From an uncultured Rhizobiaceae group bacterium (GTDB lineage Bacteria; Pseudomonadota; Alphaproteobacteria; Rhizobiales; Rhizobiaceae): 54,337 nucleotides of DNA. Shown here one piece after another: positions 26,472-34,702 of the stretch. Position 1 is the first letter of the stretch. Each line of letters opens with the position of its first letter. Under the pieces are notes generated by a model. The model saw only the letters and a program-made list of their open reading frames with translations. It was not told the origin of the DNA and did not search any database. The position numbers were made by a program, and so were the translations under genes. The stretch is from NCBI GenBank assembly GCA_937958815.1, contig CALGMR010000001.1:160300-214636 (forward strand), read 5' to 3'.

Positions 26472-27359
26472 ATGATGATTTTAAGAACGATTCTGATTGC
26501 GATCGCACTTTGTTTTGCACACACGTCTTGGGCGCAGTCCATTCAATTGAAGCCCCATAAAGACAAGCTCTTCGCCTATCCCAAAGTTTTGGAATCTGCG
26601 CGAAACGGCAATTTTCTGCGAGTGGACTACATCAAAGCCCGCGACATTTATGAGCGCGACGAAATTCCTCTGCGTCGTGCGCATTTCAAATATGTAGACC
26701 GTGGAATAAGATGGTCACGACGTGTGCGCACTTACACATCGCCCAATGGGAAATTTAAATTCTTCTCGACTGGCAAACACCGAAGTGGCGCAAAGGTCAC
26801 TGTTGTTTGGGTGCACGGTCAGGGTGGGAACCGCTTTCAAGGGGTAAATGACTGGACATTTGGTGGCAACTTTAACCGCCTGCAAAACCTTATGGCCAAA
26901 AATGCAAGCGTTTTGCTGTCTCCAGAATTCACAGATTTCAAGGACAAGGGCGCGCAAGATATTGCAGCTTTGATCACCGAATTTCGTCGCCGTTCACCCA
27001 AAACAAAACTCATTGTGGCCTGCGGCTCCATGGGCGGCGGCATATGTTGGCGACTGGCCAGTTCCAAGCAAATGGCCCCATTGATTTCAGGCATGTTCAT
27101 TCTGGGGTCCCATTGGTATGACGGCTTTTTGAAGTCACCTCCGGTTACAAAGGCAAGCCGTCCAATACCGCTCTATTTTGGGCACGGGAGCTGGGACACT
27201 GTGTTTAAGCCAGAGCGCCAAAAACAGTTTTATGAAGCCATTTTGAAGAAAAATCCGTCTTATCCAGTCCGTTTCACCATGTTTGAGACCGGAAAACACG
27301 GAACACCCATTCGAATGGTCGACTGGCGCCGCGAACTCAATTGGATGCTGAGTTATTAA
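26472..27359 (+). CDS. secreted alpha/beta hydrolase
   Basis: 295 residues. Residues 1-21 (MMILRTILIAIALCFAHTSWA) are a signal peptide. The hydrolase core has VVWVHGQGGNRFQG (oxyanion strand), the nucleophile elbow in VACGSMGGGICWRLA, Asp in YFGHGSWDTVF and His in FETGKHGTPIRMVDW. The family is not specific enough to name a substrate; the enzyme acts in the periplasm or outside. It lies 26 bases after the DMT gene on the same strand and could share its transcript. It is followed by a 107-base gap with an A/T-rich tract and a palindrome. Confidence 0.8.
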   Translation: MMILRTILIAIALCFAHTSWAQSIQLKPHKDKLFAYPKVLESARNGNFLRVDYIKARDIYERDEIPLRRAHFKYVDRGIRWSRRVRTYTSPNGKFKFFSTGKHRSGAKVTVVWVHGQGGNRFQGVNDWTFGGNFNRLQNLMAKNASVLLSPEFTDFKDKGAQDIAALITEFRRRSPKTKLIVACGSMGGGICWRLASSKQMAPLISGMFILGSHWYDGFLKSPPVTKASRPIPLYFGHGSWDTVFKPERQKQFYEAILKKNPSYPVRFTMFETGKHGTPIRMVDWRRELNWMLSY

Positions 27360-27406
27360 CAACACCAGCTGTTGATGTGACAAAACCGTATTTTTTATAA
27401 AAACCC

Positions 27407-27419
27407 GTTGAGTCTCAAC
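27407..27419. promoter_or_regulatory. GTTGAG-T-CTCAAC palindrome before the FAD-oxidoreductase operon
   Basis: Perfect 6-base arms around a central T lie 48 bases upstream of the ATG at 27467, just after an A/T-rich run (ATTTTTTATAAAAA, 27390-27403). The position suits an operator or short attenuator. No local regulator gene pairs with it. I do not see a clear ECF-sigma promoter. Confidence 0.35.
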
Positions 27420-27466
27420 TCCGTATCTGTTCTTACATAACGGAAACTCACCAAGTACAGTTAAAT

Positions 27467-28816
27467 ATGCAGTCCCAAAACATCGCCGTCATCGGCTCAG
27501 GCATTTCAGGTCTTTCGTCAGCTTGGCTTTTGAGCAAAAAACACAACGTTACTTTGTTCGAAGCGGACAACAGAATTGGTGGACACACCAACACGGTTGA
27601 GATCGAAAGCAACGGCAAAACTGTGCCTGTGGATACGGGCTTTATCTGCTTTAATGAAGCCACCTACCCCAACCTCACTGCGATGTTCAAACACTTGGAT
27701 GTTGAAGTGCATCCGACTGATATGAACTTCGCTGCCTCCATGGCAAACGGTGCATATGAATATGCTGGTGGCACGTATACAGGTTTGATTGGTCAGCCTT
27801 CGAATATTTTCAAACCGCGCCATTGGTCCATGGTGAAAGATATTCTGCGCTTCTTCAAAGAAGCACCCAAAGAGCTCGCTACATTGAGTGAAGATGAAAG
27901 TCTGGCGCAATATCTGAAACGGAAAAACTACTCGGCCAACTTTATTGACGCGCATCTTTTGCCCATGGCCGCGGCGATCTGGTCAAGCCGTCTGGAAGAT
28001 ATGATGGACTTCCCTGCCCGCGCTTTCATCCAATTTTTTCAAAACCACGGATTGTTACAAGTAGATGGTCGACCGAAATGGGGAACCGTAAACGGTGGCT
28101 CGCGCCAATATGTTGAAAAACTCTTGGCAGATTCCAACATCACTGTGAAAACGGGCATGCCAGTTGAGAACATCGGGCGCACCAAGACAGGTGTCACACT
28201 CTACACCAAGGGGGGTGAAGCGCTCAATTTTGATCAGGTGGTGATTGCCTCCCACGCTGACCAAGCTTTGGCGATGCTGGATCAACCGTCCGATGAAGAA
28301 AGACAGCTGCTAGGTTGCTTCGGCTATGCCAAAAACCATGCAGTTTTGCACAGAGACCGCAAACTCATGCCAAAACGCAGACTGACTTGGGCAAGCTGGA
28401 ACTATCTCGATTTTGCTGAAAAACTCGACCAGCCGCGAACCGAAGCAAAAGACTTGTGCGTCACTTACTGGATGAATTCGCTTCAAAATTTGAAAACGAA
28501 CGAACAGATATTCGTAACGCTCAATCCATCTGAAAACATCGAAATTGATAACGTGGACGCGAGGTTCGACTACATGCATCCTCTGTTCGATGCCGCTGCC
28601 ATGCGCGCGCAGAGAGATCTGTGGTCTTTACAAGGTGTCAACAGAACATGGTTCTGCGGCGCCCATTTTGGATCTGGTTTCCACGAAGACGGATTGCAGA
28701 GCGGATTGGCGGTTGCCGAACAACTGGGCGGCCTAAGACGCCCATGGGACGTGGCCAATGAATCTGGGCGCATTCATGTTCATCATGATGCGCAAACTCT
28801 TGAGGCTGCGGAGTGA
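27467..28816 (+). CDS. FAD-dependent oxidoreductase of the DUF1365-linked type
   Basis: 449 residues. The N-terminus NIAVIGSGISGLSSAWLL and FEADNRIGGHTNTVE is the FAD-binding motif of amine-oxidase-like flavoproteins, followed by VPVDTGFICFNEATYPNL, characteristic of the COG2907 group. The C-terminus has TWFCGAHFGSGFHEDGLQSGLAVAEQL. In many proteobacteria this gene is next to DUF1365 and a cyclopropane-fatty-acid-synthase-like methyltransferase, where it is implicated in membrane fatty-acid modification. Here the methyltransferase is missing. The stop overlaps the DUF1365 start by 4 bases. Confidence 0.88.
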   Translation: MQSQNIAVIGSGISGLSSAWLLSKKHNVTLFEADNRIGGHTNTVEIESNGKTVPVDTGFICFNEATYPNLTAMFKHLDVEVHPTDMNFAASMANGAYEYAGGTYTGLIGQPSNIFKPRHWSMVKDILRFFKEAPKELATLSEDESLAQYLKRKNYSANFIDAHLLPMAAAIWSSRLEDMMDFPARAFIQFFQNHGLLQVDGRPKWGTVNGGSRQYVEKLLADSNITVKTGMPVENIGRTKTGVTLYTKGGEALNFDQVVIASHADQALAMLDQPSDEERQLLGCFGYAKNHAVLHRDRKLMPKRRLTWASWNYLDFAEKLDQPRTEAKDLCVTYWMNSLQNLKTNEQIFVTLNPSENIEIDNVDARFDYMHPLFDAAAMRAQRDLWSLQGVNRTWFCGAHFGSGFHEDGLQSGLAVAEQLGGLRRPWDVANESGRIHVHHDAQTLEAAE

Positions 28817-29613
28817 TGGCAGTCTCTGCCTCCATTTTGCACGGCAAAGTCGTGCATAAAAGGTTGAGACCCAAACAACACAAACTTCAATACAGCGTGT
28901 TCTCGCTTGCTTGTGATGTGGACAAGTTAGAAGACATCGCAAAAGAGTCTAAACTTTTCAGTCTCAACAAATTCAATCTATTCAGCTTGGCGGAAAAACA
29001 GCACGGCCATCGCGACGGAACACCAATTTCAGAATTTGCATGGGGGCAAGTGCGCGCCGCGGGTTTAAGCAACGAAGTCAAGCGCGTGGTGATTTATTTC
29101 TATCCCAGAATTTTTGGTTTCGCCTTCAATCCACTCACGGTCTATTTTTGTTTGGACGAGCGCGATCAACCCGTGTTGATGCTTTATGAAGTGCGCAACA
29201 CTTTTGGCGAAAATCTGACTTATGTTTTGCCCGCCGGAAAGAACCAGAACGGCACTTTCACCCATTCCATAAACAAGGAATTTTACGTTTCCCCTTTCAA
29301 CAATGTTGAAGGAGATTATGACTTCCATGTGCGGCGCAGTGACGTTGAAACGACAATTGGTGTGGCCTTGCGCACGCAAGAAGGTCCGCTTTTGCGAACC
29401 CACTTTCGCGGCAAACGCTCCAAATTCAGCGACAGGGAATTGTTGAAAGCCCTCTTTCGCTACCCATTGATGACGTTGAAAATCGTAGCAGGCATCCATT
29501 GGGAAGCGTTAAAACTGTGGCGCAAAGGGCTGACGTTGAAAGATCGCCCGCCTGCACCACAAATTCCCATTGTGTACGGTGGTGGTCTGGCCCCGCCTAA
29601 ACCAAACGCTTGA
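28813..29613 (+). CDS. DUF1365 family protein
   Basis: 266 residues. ILHGKVVHKRLRPKQHKLQYSVFSL, read in two parts, and VIYFYPRIFGFAFNPLTVYFC, in the middle, are the DUF1365 signatures, followed by YEVRNTFGENLTYVLPAG and HSINKEFYVSPFNN. Members may be linked to lipid modification together with the FAD oxidoreductase; the biochemical role is not established. There is no signal peptide. Coupled to the upstream flavoprotein by ATGA overlap, and convergent with the SDR by 17 bases. Confidence 0.88.
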   Translation: MMAVSASILHGKVVHKRLRPKQHKLQYSVFSLACDVDKLEDIAKESKLFSLNKFNLFSLAEKQHGHRDGTPISEFAWGQVRAAGLSNEVKRVVIYFYPRIFGFAFNPLTVYFCLDERDQPVLMLYEVRNTFGENLTYVLPAGKNQNGTFTHSINKEFYVSPFNNVEGDYDFHVRRSDVETTIGVALRTQEGPLLRTHFRGKRSKFSDRELLKALFRYPLMTLKIVAGIHWEALKLWRKGLTLKDRPPAPQIPIVYGGGLAPPKPNA

Positions 29614-30352
29614 TGATTTTGAAGTACAACCAGTAAGACAAATGGTTGATAAATTTCAAAATCCAGACCAGTTGCCACGGGAACGCCACTTCAAATTTCT
29701 CCGCTTCCAATCCAGATACAATTTTTTCAGCAGCGTCTTCGGGCTCCATGAGAAACGGCATTGGAAATTTGTTCTTGTCAGTCATGGCTGTGCGAACAAA
29801 CCCGGGATTGACGACGCTGACCACAATGTTCTTGGCTTCCAATTCAGGCTTTACAGTTTCAGCCATGTGAATGAGCGCAGCTTTTGTGGCGCCATAAGAT
29901 GCAGCATTGGGCAATCCGCCATATCCAGCGACCGACGCGACCCAAGATATGTGTCCACTACGGCGCTCCAACATGCCAGGCAAAACCGCGTCTAAGCTTT
30001 TCACCACACCCATGAGGTTTACATCAACAGTCTTTTGGAAGTTCTCGATATTCAACTCTGTAATGGAGCTTTGAAACCATGCGCCTGCACTCAAAATGCA
30101 AAGGTCAATCGGGCCATGAGCAGCTTCGATTTCTGATACCACTTCTTTCAAACGATCCCCATCAGTCACGTCTGCTTCATGGGCAGATATGTTTTCATGG
30201 GTCGCTGCAATGGCTTCAAGTTTGTCCAAAGACCGTGCGGAGATTGAGACATGGCATCCTCTTTCGGCCAGAATGCGCGCTGTATATTCGCCCAACCCAG
30301 AACTCGCGCCAGTGATCCATACATGTTTCCATTTGTTAGGCGTGTTGCTCAT
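29597..30352 (-). CDS. short-chain dehydrogenase/reductase (SDR)
   Basis: 251 residues. The cofactor motif is VWITGASSGLGEYTARIL (TGxxxGxG). NAG appears as LSAGAW. Catalytic Ser is in WVASVAGYGG and Tyr-x-x-x-Lys in AASYGATKAAL. The C-terminal part is hydrophobic (FPWQLVWILKFINHLSYWLYF), which suggests peripheral membrane contact and a lipid-like substrate. SDRs of this kind often accompany the FAD-oxidoreductase/DUF1365 pair that faces it here. The exact substrate is unknown. Confidence 0.88.
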   Translation of the reverse strand: MSNTPNKWKHVWITGASSGLGEYTARILAERGCHVSISARSLDKLEAIAATHENISAHEADVTDGDRLKEVVSEIEAAHGPIDLCILSAGAWFQSSITELNIENFQKTVDVNLMGVVKSLDAVLPGMLERRSGHISWVASVAGYGGLPNAASYGATKAALIHMAETVKPELEAKNIVVSVVNPGFVRTAMTDKNKFPMPFLMEPEDAAEKIVSGLEAEKFEVAFPWQLVWILKFINHLSYWLYFKIIKRLV

Positions 30353-30476
30353 GGGACAGTCCTGAAAGGGTTATAATGGGAAGTAACGAGTAGATGGCCT
30401 TTTGGTTTCACTTTATCAAGATCATTTCCATTCATGAAAATAAGAGATAAGAATAGCCAACTTAAGGGGACGAACC

Positions 30477-31304
30477 ATGCTTGACATTCTGACACTCGAA
30501 AATCTTTTCACCTTACTCATGTTGATTTTGTTGCAAGCCGTTTTGGGCTTCGACAACCTGCTCTACATTTCAATTGAATCCAAAAAAGTCGATGTCAGTC
30601 AGCAGGCTCGCGTCAGGCGCATTGGTATCTTGATGGCCATTGCATTGCGCATCGTGTTGCTTTTCGTGGTGGTGCAAGCCATCTCCTATTTTCAAGACGT
30701 TTTGTTCACATTCAACTTCCCTGGCATTGCAGAGGGCGAAGTGAACGGCCATTCGCTGATCGTTTTGTTTGGCGGTGCTTTCATCATCTACACAGCCATG
30801 AAAGAAATTATGCACATGCTGGCAGTGCATGATCCTGATGTGAATCATGAACGCACAAAAAAGTCGGTCGCAAGCGCAATTTTTTGGATTGTGCTGATGA
30901 ACTTGGTCTTCTCGTTCGATTCCATTTTATCCGCACTTGCACTCACCGATGTGTTTCTCGTGATGGCTGCCGCAATTATTATTTCAGGCCTCATGATGTT
31001 GTTTTTGGCAGATCGCGTATCTGCATTTCTTTCAGCTAACCGCATGTATGAGGTGTTAGGCCTCTTCGTTCTCTTTATCGTTGGTGTAATGTTGGTGTCT
31101 GAAGGTGGACATCTGGCGCATATCAAGATGGCGGGTTATCCCGTCGAACCAATGGCAAAGAGCACGTTCTATTTTGTTCTGATAGTTCTGATTCTGGTGG
31201 ACTTTGTGCAGGGGCGCTACCAGCGCAAACTCTTGGCGCAAAAACGCCAAGAGATAAATGATGCGTCCATCACCACTCATAACATCGAACAGAATATGGA
31301 CTAG
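30477..31304 (+). CDS. TerC-family integral membrane protein
   Basis: 275 residues with about seven membrane segments. The acidic membrane motifs of TerC/Alx proteins are visible: LGFDNLLYISIE in segment 1 and VFSFDSILSALALTD in the middle, with Asp residues that probably coordinate a metal. VLFGGAFIIYTAMKEI and FVLIVLILVDFVQGRY also fit. Family members export manganese or calcium or take part in membrane protein metalation. CTTAAGGGGACG precedes the ATG. I looked for a yybP-ykoY manganese riboswitch in the 124-base leader and see none. Confidence 0.88.
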   Translation: MLDILTLENLFTLLMLILLQAVLGFDNLLYISIESKKVDVSQQARVRRIGILMAIALRIVLLFVVVQAISYFQDVLFTFNFPGIAEGEVNGHSLIVLFGGAFIIYTAMKEIMHMLAVHDPDVNHERTKKSVASAIFWIVLMNLVFSFDSILSALALTDVFLVMAAAIIISGLMMLFLADRVSAFLSANRMYEVLGLFVLFIVGVMLVSEGGHLAHIKMAGYPVEPMAKSTFYFVLIVLILVDFVQGRYQRKLLAQKRQEINDASITTHNIEQNMD

Positions 31305-31342
31305 CCCGATTGGGGGCTGGCCGGTGTTGTGTAAAGATAGAC

Positions 31343-32344
31343 TTAGGCTGAAAACGCGTTGATGCGGTCGATCAAACTTTCATCGACCGCAACACCTTTA
31401 GCTGTATTGTCACGCGCGCCTGAACGCCTTGAACCGGGCAAGCGTGTGCCTGCTTGTTCGGTTAAAGCACCGACCAAATTGTCTATTTGAGCATTGAAGG
31501 CACCACCTGAAAAACAATCAGGGTCTAGAGCAATAAAACACTGGCCAGTATTCGGTGGGCCACCAACTGTGCCAGAAAACGGGCTCGCATCTTTGCCCAA
31601 CACGGCCCCACTCAATGCCGCTGCAAATATTTCAACCATCAAGCCTGCGCCGAAGCCCTTAGCTCCGCCACTTGGAACCATAGAGCCTTTCAAAGCGGCT
31701 GCAGCGTCGGTTGTTGAATTTCCGTCTGCGTCCAGCGCCCAGCCTGGTTCGATGGGTTCGCCCTCACGGTTGCGCAGCATAATTTCGCTCTTGGCGATGG
31801 CGCTGGCAGACTGATCAATCACAAATCTTGGCCCATCTGCCCCAGGCACGCCCAACGCAAAGGGGTTGGTGCCAATTACTGGTTTGGAACCGCCCGTTGG
31901 TGCAATTGACGCTGGAGCATTGGTGAAACAAAGACCCAGCAAACCTTGCTCTGCAATGCGCTCTGCATGATGCCCCAATACGCCACAATTGTACGAATTG
32001 AAGACGGTCATCACCCCAACGCCGTTTTCACGCGCAGAAGAGACAAGGTCCTCAAAACCAGCATCTATGGCAGGGTGCGCAAAACCCGATTTAGCATCCA
32101 CCCGTATAGCGGCTGGTTTTGGGCGAGACACTTCAGGAACCGCTTTGCCATCAACTTTGCCACATTGAACATGCTCTGCGTAAATTGGCACATACATCAA
32201 TCCATGGCTGCGCACACCATCACGTTCTGCACGCCAAGTGGATTTTGCAACTGAAGCCGCATTCGCATCACTGGCGCCAGCTCCCATGAGCGCTGCCTTT
32301 GTAAGCTCTTCAATTTGCTCCAGCGTCATTATGTTGCCAGCCAT
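31343..32344 (-). CDS. Ldh-family (malate/L-lactate dehydrogenase type) oxidoreductase
   Basis: 333 residues with GGAGAA seven bases before the ATG. The family motifs are present: RAERDGVRSHGLMYVP near 38-53 (with the catalytic His), GVMTVFNSYNCGVLGHHAERIAE in two parts, FTNAPASIAPTGGSKPVIGTNPFALGVP around the nicotinamide site, and GAKGFGAGLMVEIFAAALSG. These are NAD(P)H enzymes of the sulfolactate dehydrogenase, ureidoglycolate dehydrogenase and delta1-piperideine-2-carboxylate reductase type, not classical lactate dehydrogenase. It is the last gene of a four-gene minus-strand unit, 13 bases after the DUF3726-like gene. The substrate is unknown but is likely to be an alpha-hydroxy/keto acid or cyclic imino acid. 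Confidence 0.9.
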   Translation of the reverse strand: MAGNIMTLEQIEELTKAALMGAGASDANAASVAKSTWRAERDGVRSHGLMYVPIYAEHVQCGKVDGKAVPEVSRPKPAAIRVDAKSGFAHPAIDAGFEDLVSSARENGVGVMTVFNSYNCGVLGHHAERIAEQGLLGLCFTNAPASIAPTGGSKPVIGTNPFALGVPGADGPRFVIDQSASAIAKSEIMLRNREGEPIEPGWALDADGNSTTDAAAALKGSMVPSGGAKGFGAGLMVEIFAAALSGAVLGKDASPFSGTVGGPPNTGQCFIALDPDCFSGGAFNAQIDNLVGALTEQAGTRLPGSRRSGARDNTAKGVAVDESLIDRINAFSA

Positions 32345-32357
32345 TTATATTCTCCAT

Positions 32358-32996
32358 TTAATCATTGTCGGTTGTGCCAGCACCAGCATCAGAGCTGTTG
32401 CTCTCATTGGCTGGCACAAGAATTTTTTCGGCAAGTTTTTTAAGATGTGCCCAGTGTTCGTCATTCACATCCAACCCACGGATTGGTTGAGGATCGAGGT
32501 TGGATTGCATGGGTCCAAGACATTTTACTGCAACGTCTGAAGCCTTTTTGGGAATAGAAGAAAACGTCTTTTCGGAGCCAGCAAGGTGCCACGCACTCTC
32601 CGATACGGCGCCGTCACCACAAAAATTCACTTCAAAAGCCAAACCGGATGTTTCTGCAACAGCCATCACGCAGCCGTAAATCAATGCAGGTGTTTTCACG
32701 CCCTTTGCCAATGCATAACCTGTAACGACCACCAGTTGCGAGAAGTCAACCAGCGAAGGTCCTGCGCTCACAACTCCCCCGTTCCGACACACCCAATTCG
32801 GTGTTTCAAAGAACCATTGCAGGTGCTCTGAATCTGGCAACTCAATAGTTTGAACCAGCATGGAAACAGGGTCTAAGCCTCGCCGACCTATGGCCAATGC
32901 AGCCCGCGATAAGTCTTCGCTCAAACCTCGGGGAATTTCGGCCCCGACACAGGCCTTCAAAGCAGTCGTGTATAATTCATTGCCCGATACAATCAT
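32358..32996 (-). CDS. DUF3726-like protein of unknown function
   Basis: 212 residues from the ATG at 32996, whose ATGA overlaps the stop of the 569-residue gene; this decides the start. Soluble and acidic, with no signal peptide. VSGNELYTTALKACVGAEIPRGLSEDLSR, in parts, and WFFETPNWVCRNGGVVSAGPSLVDF look conserved. The size and the neighbourhood (adjacent Ldh-family enzyme) agree with what I recall of DUF3726; I cannot verify this. A low-complexity tail ends SNSSDAGAGTTDND. No catalytic motif is recognised. Confidence 0.7.
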   Translation of the reverse strand: MIVSGNELYTTALKACVGAEIPRGLSEDLSRAALAIGRRGLDPVSMLVQTIELPDSEHLQWFFETPNWVCRNGGVVSAGPSLVDFSQLVVVTGYALAKGVKTPALIYGCVMAVAETSGLAFEVNFCGDGAVSESAWHLAGSEKTFSSIPKKASDVAVKCLGPMQSNLDPQPIRGLDVNDEHWAHLKKLAEKILVPANESNSSDAGAGTTDND

Positions 32997-34702
32997 CCCA
33001 AAGGCGCTTCCAAAGAAGGAAGAAAACAATCACTCGCATTTTCTCGCGACAGATCTGCCGCCATGGGAGCGCCTTGATACAGCGTTATGCGCGTCCACCT
33101 GTCTGAACGCGGGTCAAAACGAGATGCCCCAAAGAATGACAATTTGCATCGAAGCAAATCAATCGGCCTCATATCATCAGCAACAAGGTTGCCGCGAATT
33201 TCTCCATAAGGATGTTTGGCGATGGTTTGAACACGACGAACAATTGATCTGAACTGAAGTGACTGGGCTAGAAATTCAGCAACGCTTTCTTCCTCACTTC
33301 GCCCATCTAGCGCCGCAGCCAATGCCTGAATGTCATGGGGAATCTCATGAGGCATTTTCTGGCAGTGCTTTTCGACACCACGCCGTGCACCCACCCGTGG
33401 TTCCAATTTATCTTCAGAAACATACCAAGCCATTGCATTGGCACGTTCATCCGACAAATCCAAAGACAAAGCCCAAGCATATTGTTCTTCGATGATTTCG
33501 CGCAATGTGCCGACCGTCATAGTTGGATCAAGTTTGGGCTCTGAAGCGGCTTCCATACAATCTGTCAGACCATCTATAAGATCACCATTCGGCTCCAAAA
33601 CCACAGCCACGATCAGTTCTTGAAGGTCGATGGAAAATTGTTGGGAGTCAGTGACAATATTATCCCATGGATTGTCTGCCGAAAGAAGTTCCAGAGCACG
33701 CGGTGCAAATGTGTTGAATTCCGCTCTTAAATTCTCAATGCGCCTTTGTTCAGGTGCATCATCCACATTCCAAGTCTGCAAATGCCCTTTCACACGCCGA
33801 CACAAGTTTTCAAATTGCGTTTCTTGGCCATCGTTCAAAGTCTTGATCGCCCGAACGCGGGCCAAAGCCGTTTCACGGACAAGCATCCAATTGTTGATCA
33901 AAATTGGGTGGCTCACCAAAAACGGCGCCATGCCCAATCCGGTAGAGTTTCCAATTCCCAACTGACGGCAGGTCGCCGCGTTCAACGCAACAGCATCTTC
34001 GCCGCCACGACTGCGCGCGACGTGATTGATTAAATCTATGGTGAACTCACGGATGAGAAAAACGGTCAACATTTCAAGACGAAACGGTTGTGACAGGCTT
34101 GGACGATCCGCAAAATCTGTACGGTCAGCCATGCCGAATTTGCCGTTTCCATAAACCGCCGTTGTGCGCATCAAATAGCCCGTAGCTGCCACCATCTTGT
34201 CATCAGGCTGTTGGCCTTTTGCCAGCGCATCGACCACATGCTCAAACAACCGAACACTTTTGTTTGCACGAGACAGAACCAAAACAGCAGGATTGTAGCG
34301 GCCTGCTTCCTGGCGAGTGGCATTGTCGCGCAGATGTTCAATATCCGCTTTAGATGGTTTCCCATCAAACAATACAAAACACGCATCCCATGCTTCCGCG
34401 ATCACACGGTCGGTTCTGTTTTCAGGATCAAGCGGTGAAGAATAGGCAATCAAGGAATAGAATTTGCCATCCAGCGAAATCTCGTAAACACAATGCCCAT
34501 ACCCATGCCCATCCAACTCACGCTGAGTACAATTTGGTTTGGCGTTTTGATTGGCAAGATCACGCAGCAAAGACCGAAGGAAACTGAGACGCGTTGGGAA
34601 AAAGCTTCCCATGCGATCCAAACGCATCACGGTCTGGGGTGTCCGCAGTTCTGTTTGCGGATAAGCCATGCTTTCTGCATCGATGTGGAATTGATTTTCC
34701 AT
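32993..34702 (-). CDS. large uncharacterised protein in the M19-like/DUF3726/Ldh unit
   Basis: 569 residues; not recognised. No signal peptide, no membrane segment and no P-loop are seen. Features that look conserved: SFFPTRLSFLRSLLRDL near 33-50; GYGHCVYEISLDGKFYSLIAY near 68-88 in parts; CRQLGIGNSTGLGMAPFLVS near 250-270, a Gly-rich turn that might bind a ligand; and a C-terminal basic region RSDRWTRITLYQGAP. The gene overlaps its upstream neighbour by one base (TAATG) and its downstream neighbour by four. It is therefore firmly embedded in the operon and likely encodes an enzyme or core component of it. Confidence 0.75.
   Translation of the reverse strand: MENQFHIDAESMAYPQTELRTPQTVMRLDRMGSFFPTRLSFLRSLLRDLANQNAKPNCTQRELDGHGYGHCVYEISLDGKFYSLIAYSSPLDPENRTDRVIAEAWDACFVLFDGKPSKADIEHLRDNATRQEAGRYNPAVLVLSRANKSVRLFEHVVDALAKGQQPDDKMVAATGYLMRTTAVYGNGKFGMADRTDFADRPSLSQPFRLEMLTVFLIREFTIDLINHVARSRGGEDAVALNAATCRQLGIGNSTGLGMAPFLVSHPILINNWMLVRETALARVRAIKTLNDGQETQFENLCRRVKGHLQTWNVDDAPEQRRIENLRAEFNTFAPRALELLSADNPWDNIVTDSQQFSIDLQELIVAVVLEPNGDLIDGLTDCMEAASEPKLDPTMTVGTLREIIEEQYAWALSLDLSDERANAMAWYVSEDKLEPRVGARRGVEKHCQKMPHEIPHDIQALAAALDGRSEEESVAEFLAQSLQFRSIVRRVQTIAKHPYGEIRGNLVADDMRPIDLLRCKLSFFGASRFDPRSDRWTRITLYQGAPMAADLSRENASDCFLPSLEAPLG

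Noticed and set aside
30353..30476. Manganese riboswitch (yybP-ykoY) before the TerC gene
   Set aside because: I looked for the conserved purine-rich loops and found none in the 124-base leader.
31303..31318. AGCCC...GGGCT hairpin at the stop of the TerC gene
   Set aside because: A 5-base stem without a T tract is too weak to call a terminator.
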